Shown here: in pieces, positions 1-8,213 of the stretch | How positions within the stretch are numbered: the stretch's first letter is position 1 | Layout: every line of letters begins with the position of its first letter | Virus record (IMG/VR): IMGVR_UViG_3300025568_000006 | Coordinates: 1 to 47,340 of that record | Length of the DNA: 47,340 bases | Reading direction: 5' to 3' (one strand) | Origin: a virus | Program-made: the position numbers and the translations under genes | Notes under the pieces: model-generated | Told to the model about the DNA's origin: nothing | Databases searched by the model: none | What the model saw: only the letters and a program-made list of their open reading frames with translations

Positions 1-127
1 ACGCCATAGCCGACGCCGTAGCTGCGTGGTTCGAGCGGAGCGACGTTGACAAGGCCAAAGCCTTCACCTTCGCGCTCCACGTTGAAGACAGTAATGTCCG
101 GTCGAGCCTGAGCCGAGATGACATCGC
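1..127. repeat. Terminal direct repeat, left copy (circular contig overlap)
   Basis: Bases 1-127 are identical to bases 47214-47340, starting acgccatagccgacgccgta and ending gagatgacatcgc. An exact 127-base overlap at the two ends is what an assembler using a k-mer of 127 leaves on a circular molecule, so it most likely marks a circular or circularly permuted genome of 47,213 bp and not a biological terminal repeat. The reading frame running through the join stays open, which supports the closure. Physical ends cannot be located from this sequence. Confidence 0.95.
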
Positions 128-230
128 GGAACGGATCGAGCAGATCAGGTCCGTAGAGACGCAGCGAGCCGAGGACGCTAGGAAGGCACAGCCGCCTGAG
201 CCGAAACGGAAGCAGCCGTGGGAACCTTGA
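1..230 (+). CDS. Small hypothetical protein, 3' part (continues from the right end)
   Basis: This is the C-terminal part of a gene that starts with GTG at 47141 and crosses the join. Codons here are in phase with base 3 and end with TGA at 228-230. The whole product is about 100 residues, starting VIHVVIMSDRARSARLSFET and ending in a proline/lysine-rich tail, PKRKQPWEP. Its start overlaps the TGA of the terminase small subunit gene (GTGA), so it is probably translationally coupled to it, and it sits between the two terminase genes. I do not recognise the family; a packaging accessory role is only suggested by position. Confidence 0.75.
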   Translation, partial: AIADAVAAWFERSDVDKAKAFTFALHVEDSNVRSSLSRDDIAERIEQIRSVETQRAEDARKAQPPEPKRKQPWEP

Positions 231-303
231 AAACGTCCGGGTCAATAGCCTGTAGCGCTGGAGCGTCGTATCCTGCCCGACGCCGCGCTACTGATCCGGA
301 CAG

Positions 304-352
304 ACGGGCCGGGGTTGAGACGACCTCGCGGCGGTCGTTTCCCCCGGCCCGT
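304..352 (+). other. Nested inverted repeat in the terminase large subunit leader
   Basis: ACGGGCCGGGG at 304-314 is perfectly complementary to CCCCGGCCCGT at 342-352, and inside it ACGACC (320-325) pairs with GGTCGT (333-338) around a 7-base loop. The structure ends 17 bases before the ATG of the large terminase gene, in the 139-base gap 231-369. There is no T-run after it, so it is not a classical terminator. It could be an mRNA structure tuning terminase synthesis or a recognition site for packaging; which one is unknown. No promoter box is evident in the gap. Confidence 0.7.
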
Positions 353-369
353 GCTTCAAAGGTATCGGC

Positions 370-1887
370 ATGACGACGGCGCTACGTGACCCGCTAGACG
401 TAGCGGCGGACATCATCGACCCGCCGATGGTAGGGGCGGCGCTCTACCATGACGACCCGGCGGGCTTCATCCGTGAGTGCTTCATCTGGGACAAGGGCAA
501 GGAGCCGACCGTCTATCAGCTTGAGGTCGCCGAACTGATCGTGGCGGAACGTCGGGTGTCGGTATGCGGGCCACACGGGCTAGGCAAGACGGCGCTGGCG
601 TCATGGCTGATCTGGTGGTTTGCGCTTACCCGGGACGCGCTCAACGAGGACTGGAAGATCCCGACTACAGCGTCGGTGTGGCGCCAGCTTGAAAAGTTCC
701 TCTGGCCTGAGATCCACAAGTGGTACAAGCGGCTCGACTGGGACCGACTAGAGCGACGGCCTGTGACGGACGGCGATGAGCTTCTCGACATGGCGATCAA
801 ACTACGGACCGGCTCGGCGTTCGCGGTCGCCTCTGACGACCCAGCGAAGATCGAGGGCGCGCACGCCGACCAACTCTTCTACATCTATGACGAGTCCAAG
901 TCCATCATGCCCGCTACCTTCGATGCCTCAGAGGGCGCGTTCTCCGGGGCAGGCGCGGACACGGAAGCTGAGGCATACGCTCTAGCTAGCTCGACCCCTG
1001 GCGAGCCTAACGGTCGCTTCTATGAGATTCAGAAGCGTAAGCCGGGCACCGAGGACTGGCATCCGCGAACCGTCACCAAAGAAGAAGTGGTCAAGGCGGG
1101 GCGGATGTCCGGTGAATGGGCCAAGCAGCGCAAGCTTCAGTGGGGCGAGGAATCAGCGGTCTATCAGAACCGTGTCGAGGGCAAGTTCGCCTCCAGCGAG
1201 GAGGACACCGTCATACCGCTGGCGTGGATCGAAGCGGCGAATCAGCGTTGGCTAGAGCTAGCCGATGAGGGGAAGATCAAAGGCATCCGACCCCTTGATA
1301 ACGTCGGCTGTGACATCGCTCGGTCCGGCAAAGACAAAACCGTGTTAGCGCTGAAGCGAGGCGCGGTCATCAGCGAGCTACGCCGCTACACGCGACAGGG
1401 CACGATGGATACGACCGGCGAGATCAAGGGCGTACTCAACAACACCGATGCATGGGCGACCGTCGATGTGATCGGTATCGGGGCAGGCGTAGTTGACCGG
1501 CTAGTCGAGATGGGTATACCGACCGTGGCGTTCAATAGCTCGGTGAAAACCGAAGTGCTAGACGCGAGCGGCGAGCTTGGCTTCACCAACACGCGCTCCG
1601 CCGCCTGGTGGAGCCTACGGGAGTTGCTCGACCCCGACGCCAAGACCGAGCCGATAGCGCTGCCGCCCGACGATCTTCTGACTGGCGACCTGACCGCTCC
1701 GCACTGGCGGGTTATGAGCGGTGGCCGTATCCAGGTCGAGTCCAAGGACGACATCATCAAGCGTCTAGGGCGCTCGACCGATGACGGCGACGCCGTAGTC
1801 ATGGCGTTCTGGGAAGGCCAGCTGGAGGAGTACGAGGAGTACATAGAAGATGACGAGGACTACGTGACGATAGGAGCCGACATCTGA
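370..1887 (+). CDS. terL: Terminase large subunit (packaging ATPase/nuclease)
   Basis: The 505-residue product is the motor that pumps DNA into the prohead and cuts it. A Walker A-like loop GPHGLGKT lies at residues 67-74, a hydrophobic strand ending in the Walker B pair LFYIYDE at 169-175, and the coupling motif SSTPGEP at about 208-214. The C-terminal RNase H-like nuclease begins near GCDIARSGKDKT (Asp 315). Length and motif order fit the family. The gene is preceded by a hairpin leader and followed by a gene whose ATG overlaps its TGA. The ATG at 370 follows weak ribosome-binding sequence (aaaggt). Confidence 0.95.
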   Translation: MTTALRDPLDVAADIIDPPMVGAALYHDDPAGFIRECFIWDKGKEPTVYQLEVAELIVAERRVSVCGPHGLGKTALASWLIWWFALTRDALNEDWKIPTTASVWRQLEKFLWPEIHKWYKRLDWDRLERRPVTDGDELLDMAIKLRTGSAFAVASDDPAKIEGAHADQLFYIYDESKSIMPATFDASEGAFSGAGADTEAEAYALASSTPGEPNGRFYEIQKRKPGTEDWHPRTVTKEEVVKAGRMSGEWAKQRKLQWGEESAVYQNRVEGKFASSEEDTVIPLAWIEAANQRWLELADEGKIKGIRPLDNVGCDIARSGKDKTVLALKRGAVISELRRYTRQGTMDTTGEIKGVLNNTDAWATVDVIGIGAGVVDRLVEMGIPTVAFNSSVKTEVLDASGELGFTNTRSAAWWSLRELLDPDAKTEPIALPPDDLLTGDLTAPHWRVMSGGRIQVESKDDIIKRLGRSTDDGDAVVMAFWEGQLEEYEEYIEDDEDYVTIGADI

Positions 1888-2015
1888 TGAGCCGCGAGAA
1901 GGAACTACGCACCGTCAAGCAGCCGCGCAAGCCCGGCAAGAAGCGCCCGCCTTGGCAGGAGCGCGGAGCGGCAGCACAGACTCGCCGTGCTCCCAGGAGG
2001 GGTGGCCAACGATGA
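1887..2015 (+). CDS. Small basic hypothetical protein (42 aa)
   Basis: An ATG overlapping the terminase stop codon (TGATG) opens a 42-residue frame beginning MSREKELRTVKQPRKPGKKR, extremely rich in Arg, Lys, Gln and Pro with no hydrophobic core. It ends CGATGA, overlapping the ATG of the next gene by four bases, so the chain of overlaps argues that it is translated. Small basic proteins beside terminase genes are common in phages but no function is established from the sequence. Confidence 0.55.
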   Translation: MSREKELRTVKQPRKPGKKRPPWQERGAAAQTRRAPRRGGQR

Positions 2016-2170
2016 CCGTCCTCAAGACCGTTGGCTTCCAAGTCGTTGACGCCCGTGACGGTTCCGTCCTACACAGGGCTGTGCTGTCCGAGAGCTACGC
2101 GGACAAGCTTTGCGAGCAGGCTAGGCGCAAGTGCCCGAGCGCAATGGTAGAGAGGCTGGACCCGAAGTAG
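2012..2170 (+). CDS. Small hypothetical protein (52 aa)
   Basis: I place the start at ATG 2012 (MTVLKTVGFQVVDARDGSVL), not at an upstream GTG/ATG, because a strong AGGAGGGG lies at 1995-2002 and the ATG overlaps the previous stop (ATGA). The product of 52 residues reads like a small alpha/beta fold (FQVVDARDG, then SESYADKLCEQARRKC), similar in style to small phage proteins that describe a field of an environment value. The family is not recognised. It lies between the terminase and portal genes. Confidence 0.6.
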   Translation: MTVLKTVGFQVVDARDGSVLHRAVLSESYADKLCEQARRKCPSAMVERLDPK

Positions 2171-2172
2171 CC

Positions 2173-3750
2173 ATGGGTATCACAGACCGAATAGTCGAGA
2201 CTCTAGGCGGGGCTAGCGTTCCGAAGTTGGAAGAGGCCATAAAGTCCGAGAAGGTGAACAACTCGGTCATCCATGAGAATCTGCGCCGCCTCGAACTGGC
2301 TATGGAAGATGAGGGTTGGCGCAGGACGACCGCGACGATTGAACAAGAATTCACGCGGGGTGGCCTGTCGGACATGATCCGGATCAGCCGCGCCATGTAC
2401 CTGCTCCACCCTCTGCTACAACGAGCCGTCGATGTCAAGACCTACTACATATGGTCGCAGGGCGTCACGTTCAAAGCCAACGAGGATCGCGTCCAGGATG
2501 AGATCGTTGACTCGCTTACCGAGGACGCCGCGAACGATGACGAGATCTACAGCCACCAGGCTAGGCTGCTAACTTCCGTAGACCGGCAGGTGGACGGGAA
2601 CATCTTCCTCGCCCTCTTTACCAACAATTGGGGCGACGTGTCGGTGCGCTCGATACCCACCGAGCAGATCACCGAAATCCTGAGCCGCGAGGGCGACGGT
2701 CGAATCGTCACCTTCTACCGGCGTCAATGGACCGAAGAAGTCATGGACCCTTTCACCGGAACGGCCAAGCAGGAGACCAAGGAGGAGTTGTACCCGGACT
2801 GGCGCTACCACCCCCGCCGCAAACCGGCGACGTTCGGCGACATGAAGGTGAACTGGGACGCGCCGATACTGCACCGCAAGACGGGCGGCTTCAAGGCTAT
2901 GAAGTTCGGCGTACCAGAGACCTACGCGGCACTGGAGTGGGCGCGGGCCTACAAAGGCTTCCTGGAGGACTGGCATACCATCGTCAAAAGCCTGTCTCGC
3001 TTCGCTTGGAAGGCGACTACCAAGGGTCGGAAGGTGAAAGGGCTTCGCAAAAAGGCTGAAGAACAAGGCAAGGGCACGGCCACCGAGGGCGAAGACGAGC
3101 CGCTACCTCGCCCCAAACGGATCGGTGACATGTTCGTCGGCAAAGAGGGCGACGACATCACGCCGATCCCGAAGACCGGCGCGACCCTTAGTAGCGAAGA
3201 CGCGAGGCCGAGCCGGATGATGGTCGCCGCCGCGATGGGCTTGCCGGACACGATACTCAGCGGCGACGTTGATGTCGGCAACTTCGCGACCTCGAAGACG
3301 CTCGACCGTCCCACCGAGTTGATGATGCTTAGCGAACAGCAGCTGGAAGCGTCGATGCACCAGGCCATCTTCCGCTACAACGTTGACGCCAAGGTGCGAG
3401 CCTTCCAGCTACCGGGCCGCGAGGTAGAAGACCCGCGCACCGGCCTGATGCTCATCGAGCCTAGTTTCGACCCCATCGTCAACGTGACGTTCCCGCCGAT
3501 CCTAGAGCATGACCAGAAAGACACTATTGAGAGCATCATCGCCGCCGCGACGCTCAACGGCAAGACGGATGCCGGGCTGCTGCCTCGCGACTACATCGCC
3601 AAGACCTTGCTTGAGACGCTCGGCGCTGACGACGTTGAGTCGCTGCTGAACGAACTACCCGAGCAGGAGATGGAAGACGTCAACGACGCCATCGAGGGTT
3701 TGGTCGAGGCTATCAAGGAGGCGAGCCATGGCAACGGCGTCCCTGCGTAG
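2173..3750 (+). CDS. Portal protein
   Basis: From ATG 2173 the product has 525 residues. Portal proteins form the dodecameric ring at one capsid vertex through which DNA enters and to which the tail attaches. Supporting features are the early helical segment followed by YYIWSQGVTFKANEDRV, the central RSIPTEQITEILSREGDG strand region, and the late AAAMGLPDTILSGDVDVGN segment, which resembles the portal stem/clip region of long-tailed phages. Position directly after terminase and before a MuF-like gene agrees. A longer frame from GTG 2131 would overlap the preceding gene by 40 bases, so the downstream ATG is preferred. Confidence 0.88.
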   Translation: MGITDRIVETLGGASVPKLEEAIKSEKVNNSVIHENLRRLELAMEDEGWRRTTATIEQEFTRGGLSDMIRISRAMYLLHPLLQRAVDVKTYYIWSQGVTFKANEDRVQDEIVDSLTEDAANDDEIYSHQARLLTSVDRQVDGNIFLALFTNNWGDVSVRSIPTEQITEILSREGDGRIVTFYRRQWTEEVMDPFTGTAKQETKEELYPDWRYHPRRKPATFGDMKVNWDAPILHRKTGGFKAMKFGVPETYAALEWARAYKGFLEDWHTIVKSLSRFAWKATTKGRKVKGLRKKAEEQGKGTATEGEDEPLPRPKRIGDMFVGKEGDDITPIPKTGATLSSEDARPSRMMVAAAMGLPDTILSGDVDVGNFATSKTLDRPTELMMLSEQQLEASMHQAIFRYNVDAKVRAFQLPGREVEDPRTGLMLIEPSFDPIVNVTFPPILEHDQKDTIESIIAAATLNGKTDAGLLPRDYIAKTLLETLGADDVESLLNELPEQEMEDVNDAIEGLVEAIKEASHGNGVPA

Positions 3751-4585
3751 CTCGCCCGCCATGATGGGCTTCGCCGAGTTGCTGGAGCGGTCCGGCCCGC
3801 GCACTCGCCGTGCGGCTGTGCCTGTTCTGGTGGAGCTTGCCGAGGCAATCCGACCGGGCGCTAGAGTGGTGAACGATCTCCGGGTCAGCCTGCCGCCCGT
3901 AGAAGGTCTGATGGCGTCCGACCTACGCCGCGAGTTCGAGTTGCTTGGTCAGCTGGTAAGCGCAGCCGCGAGCGCTGAGGGCGGGCTGGTAGTCGAGGAG
4001 GCGTCGCGTCGCGAACGCGCCAGGGTCGCGGCGATACTGGCCGCTGCGAAGTTGGAGACCTGGGTACGGACCCGGTTGCTTCCTGTCTTTGAATACCACT
4101 ACAAGCGCATCCTTGACTCAACCTTCTTGGTCCTGGGACGACATGACATCCGCCCGACCGCCCGTGACGCGCTCGAAAAGCAGATGTTGAATACGGGCGG
4201 CAAACGGATGGGCTTGCTTGACATCGGTCGCGACACGAAAGAAAGCCTATTCAAAGTAATCGACCTGAGCCGAGAGCAGGGGCTAGGGCCGCGACAGACT
4301 GGGCGGCTGATCCGCGACATGGTGCCGAGAGGCCGCTACGTCAACGCCGGGTCGAGCTACAGGGCGACGATGATCGCTAGGACCGAGGCTCTACATGGTC
4401 AGCGGATCGCGTCTATCGAAACTTACCGGCAATCACCTGTCGTCAAAGAACTGGTCGCATTCGACGGCGACCATGATGGAGAATGTGCGGCTCGCAACGG
4501 ACAAGTTTTCAGCTTTGACGATGCCGAAGCAGAGGCCGACTCAACCCACCCACAATGTGTTCTGGCTTTCGGGCCGGTGACTTAA
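3728..4585 (+). CDS. MuF-like minor head protein
   Basis: This 285-residue protein overlaps the portal gene by 23 bases. Its C-terminal third carries the signature of the phage Mu F / SPP1 gp7 head morphogenesis family: a conserved helix ARTEALHGQRIASIETYRQS, then a D-x(n)-C ... NGQVFSFDDA ... HPQC pattern with the typical D, C, H, C residues. These proteins bind the portal and enter the prohead in a few copies, affecting head assembly or DNA ejection. The N-terminal 180 residues are helical with no recognised enzyme domain or toxin extension. Confidence 0.85.
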   Translation: MATASLRSSPAMMGFAELLERSGPRTRRAAVPVLVELAEAIRPGARVVNDLRVSLPPVEGLMASDLRREFELLGQLVSAAASAEGGLVVEEASRRERARVAAILAAAKLETWVRTRLLPVFEYHYKRILDSTFLVLGRHDIRPTARDALEKQMLNTGGKRMGLLDIGRDTKESLFKVIDLSREQGLGPRQTGRLIRDMVPRGRYVNAGSSYRATMIARTEALHGQRIASIETYRQSPVVKELVAFDGDHDGECAARNGQVFSFDDAEAEADSTHPQCVLAFGPVT

Positions 4586-4594
4586 GGAGGAGTG

Positions 4595-4987
4595 ATGAAG
4601 CGACTACTCAAGATCGGGTTGGCGCTTGGCCTCGCGGTAGCGATGGCCGACGTAGCCGTGGACGTACAGCGCGGCTCGCCTGCCGGGGTGAAACCCACCG
4701 ACAAAGGCGAACTGAAAACCGAAGATACCTATCTGCTGAAGAACGACGGCAAGACGGTTCTTCGGATCAACAACACGGGCGAAAGCGCTACCGAAGTAAC
4801 CGTTGTGACGCCGAATGAAGCGGCGGGCGGACTCGCTATCGCTGATCGCGTAGTCGAAGTCCCAGCCGAAGAGGAGCGGATCATCGGCCCGTTCGATCCT
4901 GGCGTCTACAACAACGCAGACAAGCAGATCGCCGTCAAATTCAGTGCCGTCACCGGCGTCACGCTGGCGGCAGTAAAGATCGCTTAG
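4595..4987 (+). CDS. Capsid-associated beta-sandwich protein (probable decoration protein)
   Basis: AAGGAGG at 4584-4590 precedes ATG 4595 (a GTG at 4592 is also in frame). The 130-residue product starts with a helical, weakly signal-like stretch KRLLKIGLALGLAVAMADVA and continues as a beta-rich domain with the pattern LKNDGKTVLRINNTG, VTVVTPN, VEVPAEEERIIGPFDPGVYN and VTLAAVKIA. I recall this pattern from small proteins near capsid genes of actinobacterial phages, so a surface role on the head is likely but not shown. It lies between the MuF-like gene and the protease gene. Confidence 0.65.
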   Translation: MKRLLKIGLALGLAVAMADVAVDVQRGSPAGVKPTDKGELKTEDTYLLKNDGKTVLRINNTGESATEVTVVTPNEAAGGLAIADRVVEVPAEEERIIGPFDPGVYNNADKQIAVKFSAVTGVTLAAVKIA

Positions 4988-4997
4988 GGAGGCGACC

Positions 4998-6626
4998 ATG
5001 ACCGTAGTAGCCGAGAGGGCGAACATCCGTGAGGCGAACAGCCGAGCTTTCCGTGAGGCTGCCGCCAAAGGGGCCAAACGAGAGATCGTCATCATTGAAG
5101 CAGGATGGGGTTCCTCTGGCTACTACTCTGAGGAGGTACTAGAGCGCGACATACCCCGCATCTTCCCTGTTGGGACGCACATGTACCTCAACCACCCGAC
5201 CGAGAGCGAGGAACGCGAGCGTCCCGAGCGCGATCTGCGCGACCTAGTGGGGGTGTTGGAGACCAGCCCTCGTATGGCGGGTATCGCATCGGTGGCCGTC
5301 GCTCGGATATTCGAGCATTGGCTGCCGCTGTTCGAAGACGAGGAGTTCGTCAAAGCCATCGGTACGTCGATCCGAGCGTTTGGCGTTGCCGAAGAGGGAG
5401 CAGCGGGCGGCAAACAAGGCCCAATCATCCAGACCCTTACCGAGGGTTTGAGTATCGACTATGTAACGCAAGCTGGCGCGGGCGGAGCGGTTGGCTCGAT
5501 GGTCGAGTCGCTACGGGAGCGCGTTGTCCCGCTGATCGAGACTGCCCGATCCGATCCGCGCCAAGCCAAAGTTGAAGAGACGCTCGCATCCGACATTCGC
5601 CGCGCTCTCTGTGACGCCGGGGAGGAAGCTTGGGCCGACTCCAACACCTACGTCTACTGCGAGGACTATGACCAGGACGCGGGCTACGCGGTCTTCTGGA
5701 TCGATCCCAAAGACTCGGCGGACTACTACTACAAACAGGGGTTCAGCCTGGACGGCGATGACGTCACGTTGGATGGTGACCCCGAGAAAGTAGACCGCAA
5801 CATCAGTTTCGTCCCAGCCCAAGAGGGAGCGGCTGTGGCTTTGGGCGAGGCCAGGAACGCGGGGAACTGGTTCGAGGCGTGGATTCATCAACGCTTCACC
5901 GAGCGCGCCGACGGCTTGTTTGCCGAAGGGCACCTGACGCGGGACGAGAGAATTTCTTTGAGCAGCGCGATAGGCGCAGCGCTCGATGCCTTCAGTTCAC
6001 AACTCGGCGAGGACGCGCCTCAGCTGTACCAGCGTGATCCCTATGCCGAGCTTGATGAACCAGAAGAACAGTACATACAGGAAAAATGCGGCTCTGATGG
6101 CCGTCAGAACAAAGGAGACAGCATGACCGAGGAGGAGCGCAAACGGCTGTCGGAGTCCGAGGAACGGGTCCGCCAGCTAGAGCGCGACAACGCCGATCTC
6201 AAAGAGGAGAACGGCACCCTCAAAACCCGCGCAGAGCGGGCCGAGGAGCGTAACCTGAACAACGAGGCCAGCCTGGTCGCTGCCGAGGCAATCGGCTCGC
6301 CAGAGGGTCTCAGCCCGAAAGGCATCGCCCGTGCGGTTCGCGAGGCGCTGTCCGGCGGCGTGCCGACGCTGGAGGACGGGCGGCTCGACCGCTCGACTCT
6401 GGAGGAGCGCGCCAGGGCGAAAGCTCGCGAGGAGTTGGAGTACCTGGGGGCGACCGATGGCGACACCGGAAGGGTGCGCGGCATCGGCGAGTCCAGGCAC
6501 GACAGCCAGCTTCCGGGCGGGTCCGGCAACGGGAATGGCGAGGCCGAAGAGAGCGCGCTGGTCGAGGCGTTCGAGGGCATCGGGATGACCGAGGGCCTGG
6601 CCAAGCTCGCAGCGAGAGGGCGATAA
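4998..6626 (+). CDS. Capsid maturation protease fused to scaffold domain
   Basis: The 542-residue product combines a prohead protease and a scaffold. Residues 1-170 fit the serine protease fold of phage maturation proteases, with candidate catalytic His 66 (MYLNHPTESE), Ser 124 (AIGTSIRAFG) and Asp 154 (LSIDYVTQAGAGG). Residues about 195-275 form an extra domain with many Tyr/Asp residues. Residues 376-542 are a charged coiled coil (RLSESEERVRQLERDNADLK) typical of scaffolds, ending in a small helical tail (EAFEGIGMTEGLAKLAA). GGGAGG at 4987-4992 provides the ribosome-binding site. The protein likely assembles the prohead and then clears the scaffold. Confidence 0.85.
   Translation: MTVVAERANIREANSRAFREAAAKGAKREIVIIEAGWGSSGYYSEEVLERDIPRIFPVGTHMYLNHPTESEERERPERDLRDLVGVLETSPRMAGIASVAVARIFEHWLPLFEDEEFVKAIGTSIRAFGVAEEGAAGGKQGPIIQTLTEGLSIDYVTQAGAGGAVGSMVESLRERVVPLIETARSDPRQAKVEETLASDIRRALCDAGEEAWADSNTYVYCEDYDQDAGYAVFWIDPKDSADYYYKQGFSLDGDDVTLDGDPEKVDRNISFVPAQEGAAVALGEARNAGNWFEAWIHQRFTERADGLFAEGHLTRDERISLSSAIGAALDAFSSQLGEDAPQLYQRDPYAELDEPEEQYIQEKCGSDGRQNKGDSMTEEERKRLSESEERVRQLERDNADLKEENGTLKTRAERAEERNLNNEASLVAAEAIGSPEGLSPKGIARAVREALSGGVPTLEDGRLDRSTLEERARAKAREELEYLGATDGDTGRVRGIGESRHDSQLPGGSGNGNGEAEESALVEAFEGIGMTEGLAKLAARGR
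6123..6626 (+). CDS. Probable internal start for a free scaffold protein
   Basis: Inside the protease gene, and in the same frame, AAAGGAG at 6111-6117 stands 5 bases before ATG 6123. Translation from here would give a 167-residue protein that is exactly the coiled-coil scaffold part. The same nested arrangement is known for lambda C/Nu3, where the internal start makes the scaffold in excess over the protease. The ribosome-binding site and the match to the domain boundary are visible; actual use is inferred. Confidence 0.65.
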   Translation: MTEEERKRLSESEERVRQLERDNADLKEENGTLKTRAERAEERNLNNEASLVAAEAIGSPEGLSPKGIARAVREALSGGVPTLEDGRLDRSTLEERARAKAREELEYLGATDGDTGRVRGIGESRHDSQLPGGSGNGNGEAEESALVEAFEGIGMTEGLAKLAARGR

Positions 6627-6629
6627 GCG

Positions 6630-6980
6630 ATGCTCAACGAGGTAAGAGACAGAGCAGAGCAGATCAGCCTGCCCGTGCCGGAAGGTACCACGGCGGGCGA
6701 CCCGGTGGTGGTTGGATCCATCATCGGCGTCGCCATGATCGACCGTGGTGCGGACACCGAAGGCGAGGCGACTGTCAAGACGGTCGGCTCATTCAACCTG
6801 GCGGTTGCCGCAACGGACGGCGAAGCTGAAGACGCGATTGCCATCGGCGACGCTCTCTTCATCGACGCCGAAGGCAACATCACCAAAACCGAAGAAGAAG
6901 GAACGCTCTTCGGCTACGCGCTGGAAGCAGTCGCGGAAGGCGAAGAAGCAACCATCGAGGTAAAGCTGGCGACCCCGTAG
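6630..6980 (+). CDS. Head decoration protein, DUF2190-like
   Basis: The 116-residue beta-rich protein has the layout of DUF2190 capsid proteins: an early LPVPEGTTAGDPVVVGSIIG strand pair, VAMIDRGADTEGEATVKTVG, an AIAIGDALFIDAEGNITK strand and a final FGYALEAVAEGEEATIEVKL. Such proteins bind the outside of the shell and stabilise it. It sits directly between the scaffold/protease and the major capsid gene, the usual place. The start codon follows the upstream stop by three bases and has a weak site (GAGAGGGCG). Confidence 0.78.
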   Translation: MLNEVRDRAEQISLPVPEGTTAGDPVVVGSIIGVAMIDRGADTEGEATVKTVGSFNLAVAATDGEAEDAIAIGDALFIDAEGNITKTEEEGTLFGYALEAVAEGEEATIEVKLATP

Positions 6981-7012
6981 GGCGTCGTCACCGAACGAAA
7001 GGCAAATTGAGC

Positions 7013-8203
7013 ATGGATATGCTTGAGCTATTGGAGACGTTCCGCTCAGACGATGCGGACTTCTCCAACATGTTCGGCGGCGAGGGACAGCGCATGCGCG
7101 CTGTCGAGCGCTCTGCTGCCGAAGCGAGTAAACATCGACGGCAGCTGATCGAGGCTGCCAAATTCATCTCCGACATCAGGTCGGGACGTCAGCCGTTTGG
7201 CCGTCTTCAGGAGGCTATGACGCGCAGCGACTTCCCGCTCCTGTTCGCCGACATTCTGGATCGTCAGATGCTCGGCTCCTACAAAGAGACCGAGCCGACC
7301 TGGCAGGCTTACGCCCGCCGCTCGGTGGTCCCTGACTTCCGCAACGTCAAGCGCTTTGCGATGGACGGTGCTGAGTCAAGGCTCGGCGAGGTCGATGAGT
7401 TGGAGGAGTACAAAAAGCGCGCGCTTCAGGAGCGGAAGGATGAATTCTCCGTCCGCAAGTTCGGTGGCCGTCTTGATCTGAGCTGGGAGGCAATGATCAA
7501 TGACGACTTCGACAACTTCCTGGACACGCCCAACAGGCTCGCACGCGCTGCCCGGCGCACCGAGGCCCACTTCGCCACGTCTCTGTTCGTGGACAAAAAC
7601 GGTCCTCACGCGAGCCTATACAAAGCGGGCAACAGCAACATCATCAAAGACGGTGAAGGCAAACAGCCTCCACTTTCTATCGAAGCGCTTCAGACGGCGA
7701 TGACGCTGCTGAGCGGCGCGGTGGACTTTGGTGGGGAACCGATCCTGGTGGACGTGGTGACCCTGGTGGTCCCGCCTGCGCTCAGGGTCGTGGCCGAAAA
7801 CATCCTGAACGCGACTGAGCTGCGTCTCGAAACCAACGGGGCGAACGAAAACCAGCAGCTGATCGTCGCCAACTGGATGAAAAACGGTCTGCGACTCCAG
7901 GTCGAGCCGTGGATTCCCCACATCGCCACGACCAAAGGCGGCAATTCGATGTGGGCGCTGTTCGGCGCTCCCACCGATGGCCGCCCTGCGCTGGAGATGG
8001 GCTTCCTGCGCGGCAACGAGGAGCCAGCCCTGTACGAACGGCTGCCGAACGCTCGCCGAGTTGGCGGCGGCGGTGGCGACGCGATGGAGTCCTTCGAGGA
8101 CGACTCGCGAGCCTGGCGCGCACGCCACGTGCTCGGCGGCACCCGGCTGACCGGGACCGGCGGGGAGAAATCCACCGTCGCCTCGAACGGAACGGGCGAA
8201 TAG
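7013..8203 (+). CDS. Major capsid protein (Mu gpT / HK97-fold type)
   Basis: A 396-residue protein from ATG 7013 (GAAAGG at 6997-7002; a TTG at 7007 is also in frame). After a helical N-terminal delta-like region it shows the pattern of capsid proteins resembling Mu gpT: SDFPLLFADILDRQMLGSY, TWQAYARRSVVPDFRNVKRF, SVRKFGGRLDLSWEAMINDD and a late strand region with WALFGAPTDGRPALEMGFL. Codon use here avoids CTA and CTAG, which fits strong expression. Position after protease and decoration genes supports the call. Confidence 0.88.
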   Translation: MDMLELLETFRSDDADFSNMFGGEGQRMRAVERSAAEASKHRRQLIEAAKFISDIRSGRQPFGRLQEAMTRSDFPLLFADILDRQMLGSYKETEPTWQAYARRSVVPDFRNVKRFAMDGAESRLGEVDELEEYKKRALQERKDEFSVRKFGGRLDLSWEAMINDDFDNFLDTPNRLARAARRTEAHFATSLFVDKNGPHASLYKAGNSNIIKDGEGKQPPLSIEALQTAMTLLSGAVDFGGEPILVDVVTLVVPPALRVVAENILNATELRLETNGANENQQLIVANWMKNGLRLQVEPWIPHIATTKGGNSMWALFGAPTDGRPALEMGFLRGNEEPALYERLPNARRVGGGGGDAMESFEDDSRAWRARHVLGGTRLTGTGGEKSTVASNGTGE

Positions 8204-8213
8204 GTCTGAGTCC

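Noticed and set aside
2131-2172. Upstream GTG start for the portal gene
   Set aside because: It would overlap the preceding small gene by 40 bases; ATG 2173 gives a normal portal N-terminus.
6104-6886. Minus-strand ORF of 260 codons over the scaffold region
   Set aside because: Ser/Ala-rich shadow of the charged coiled coil, with no other support.
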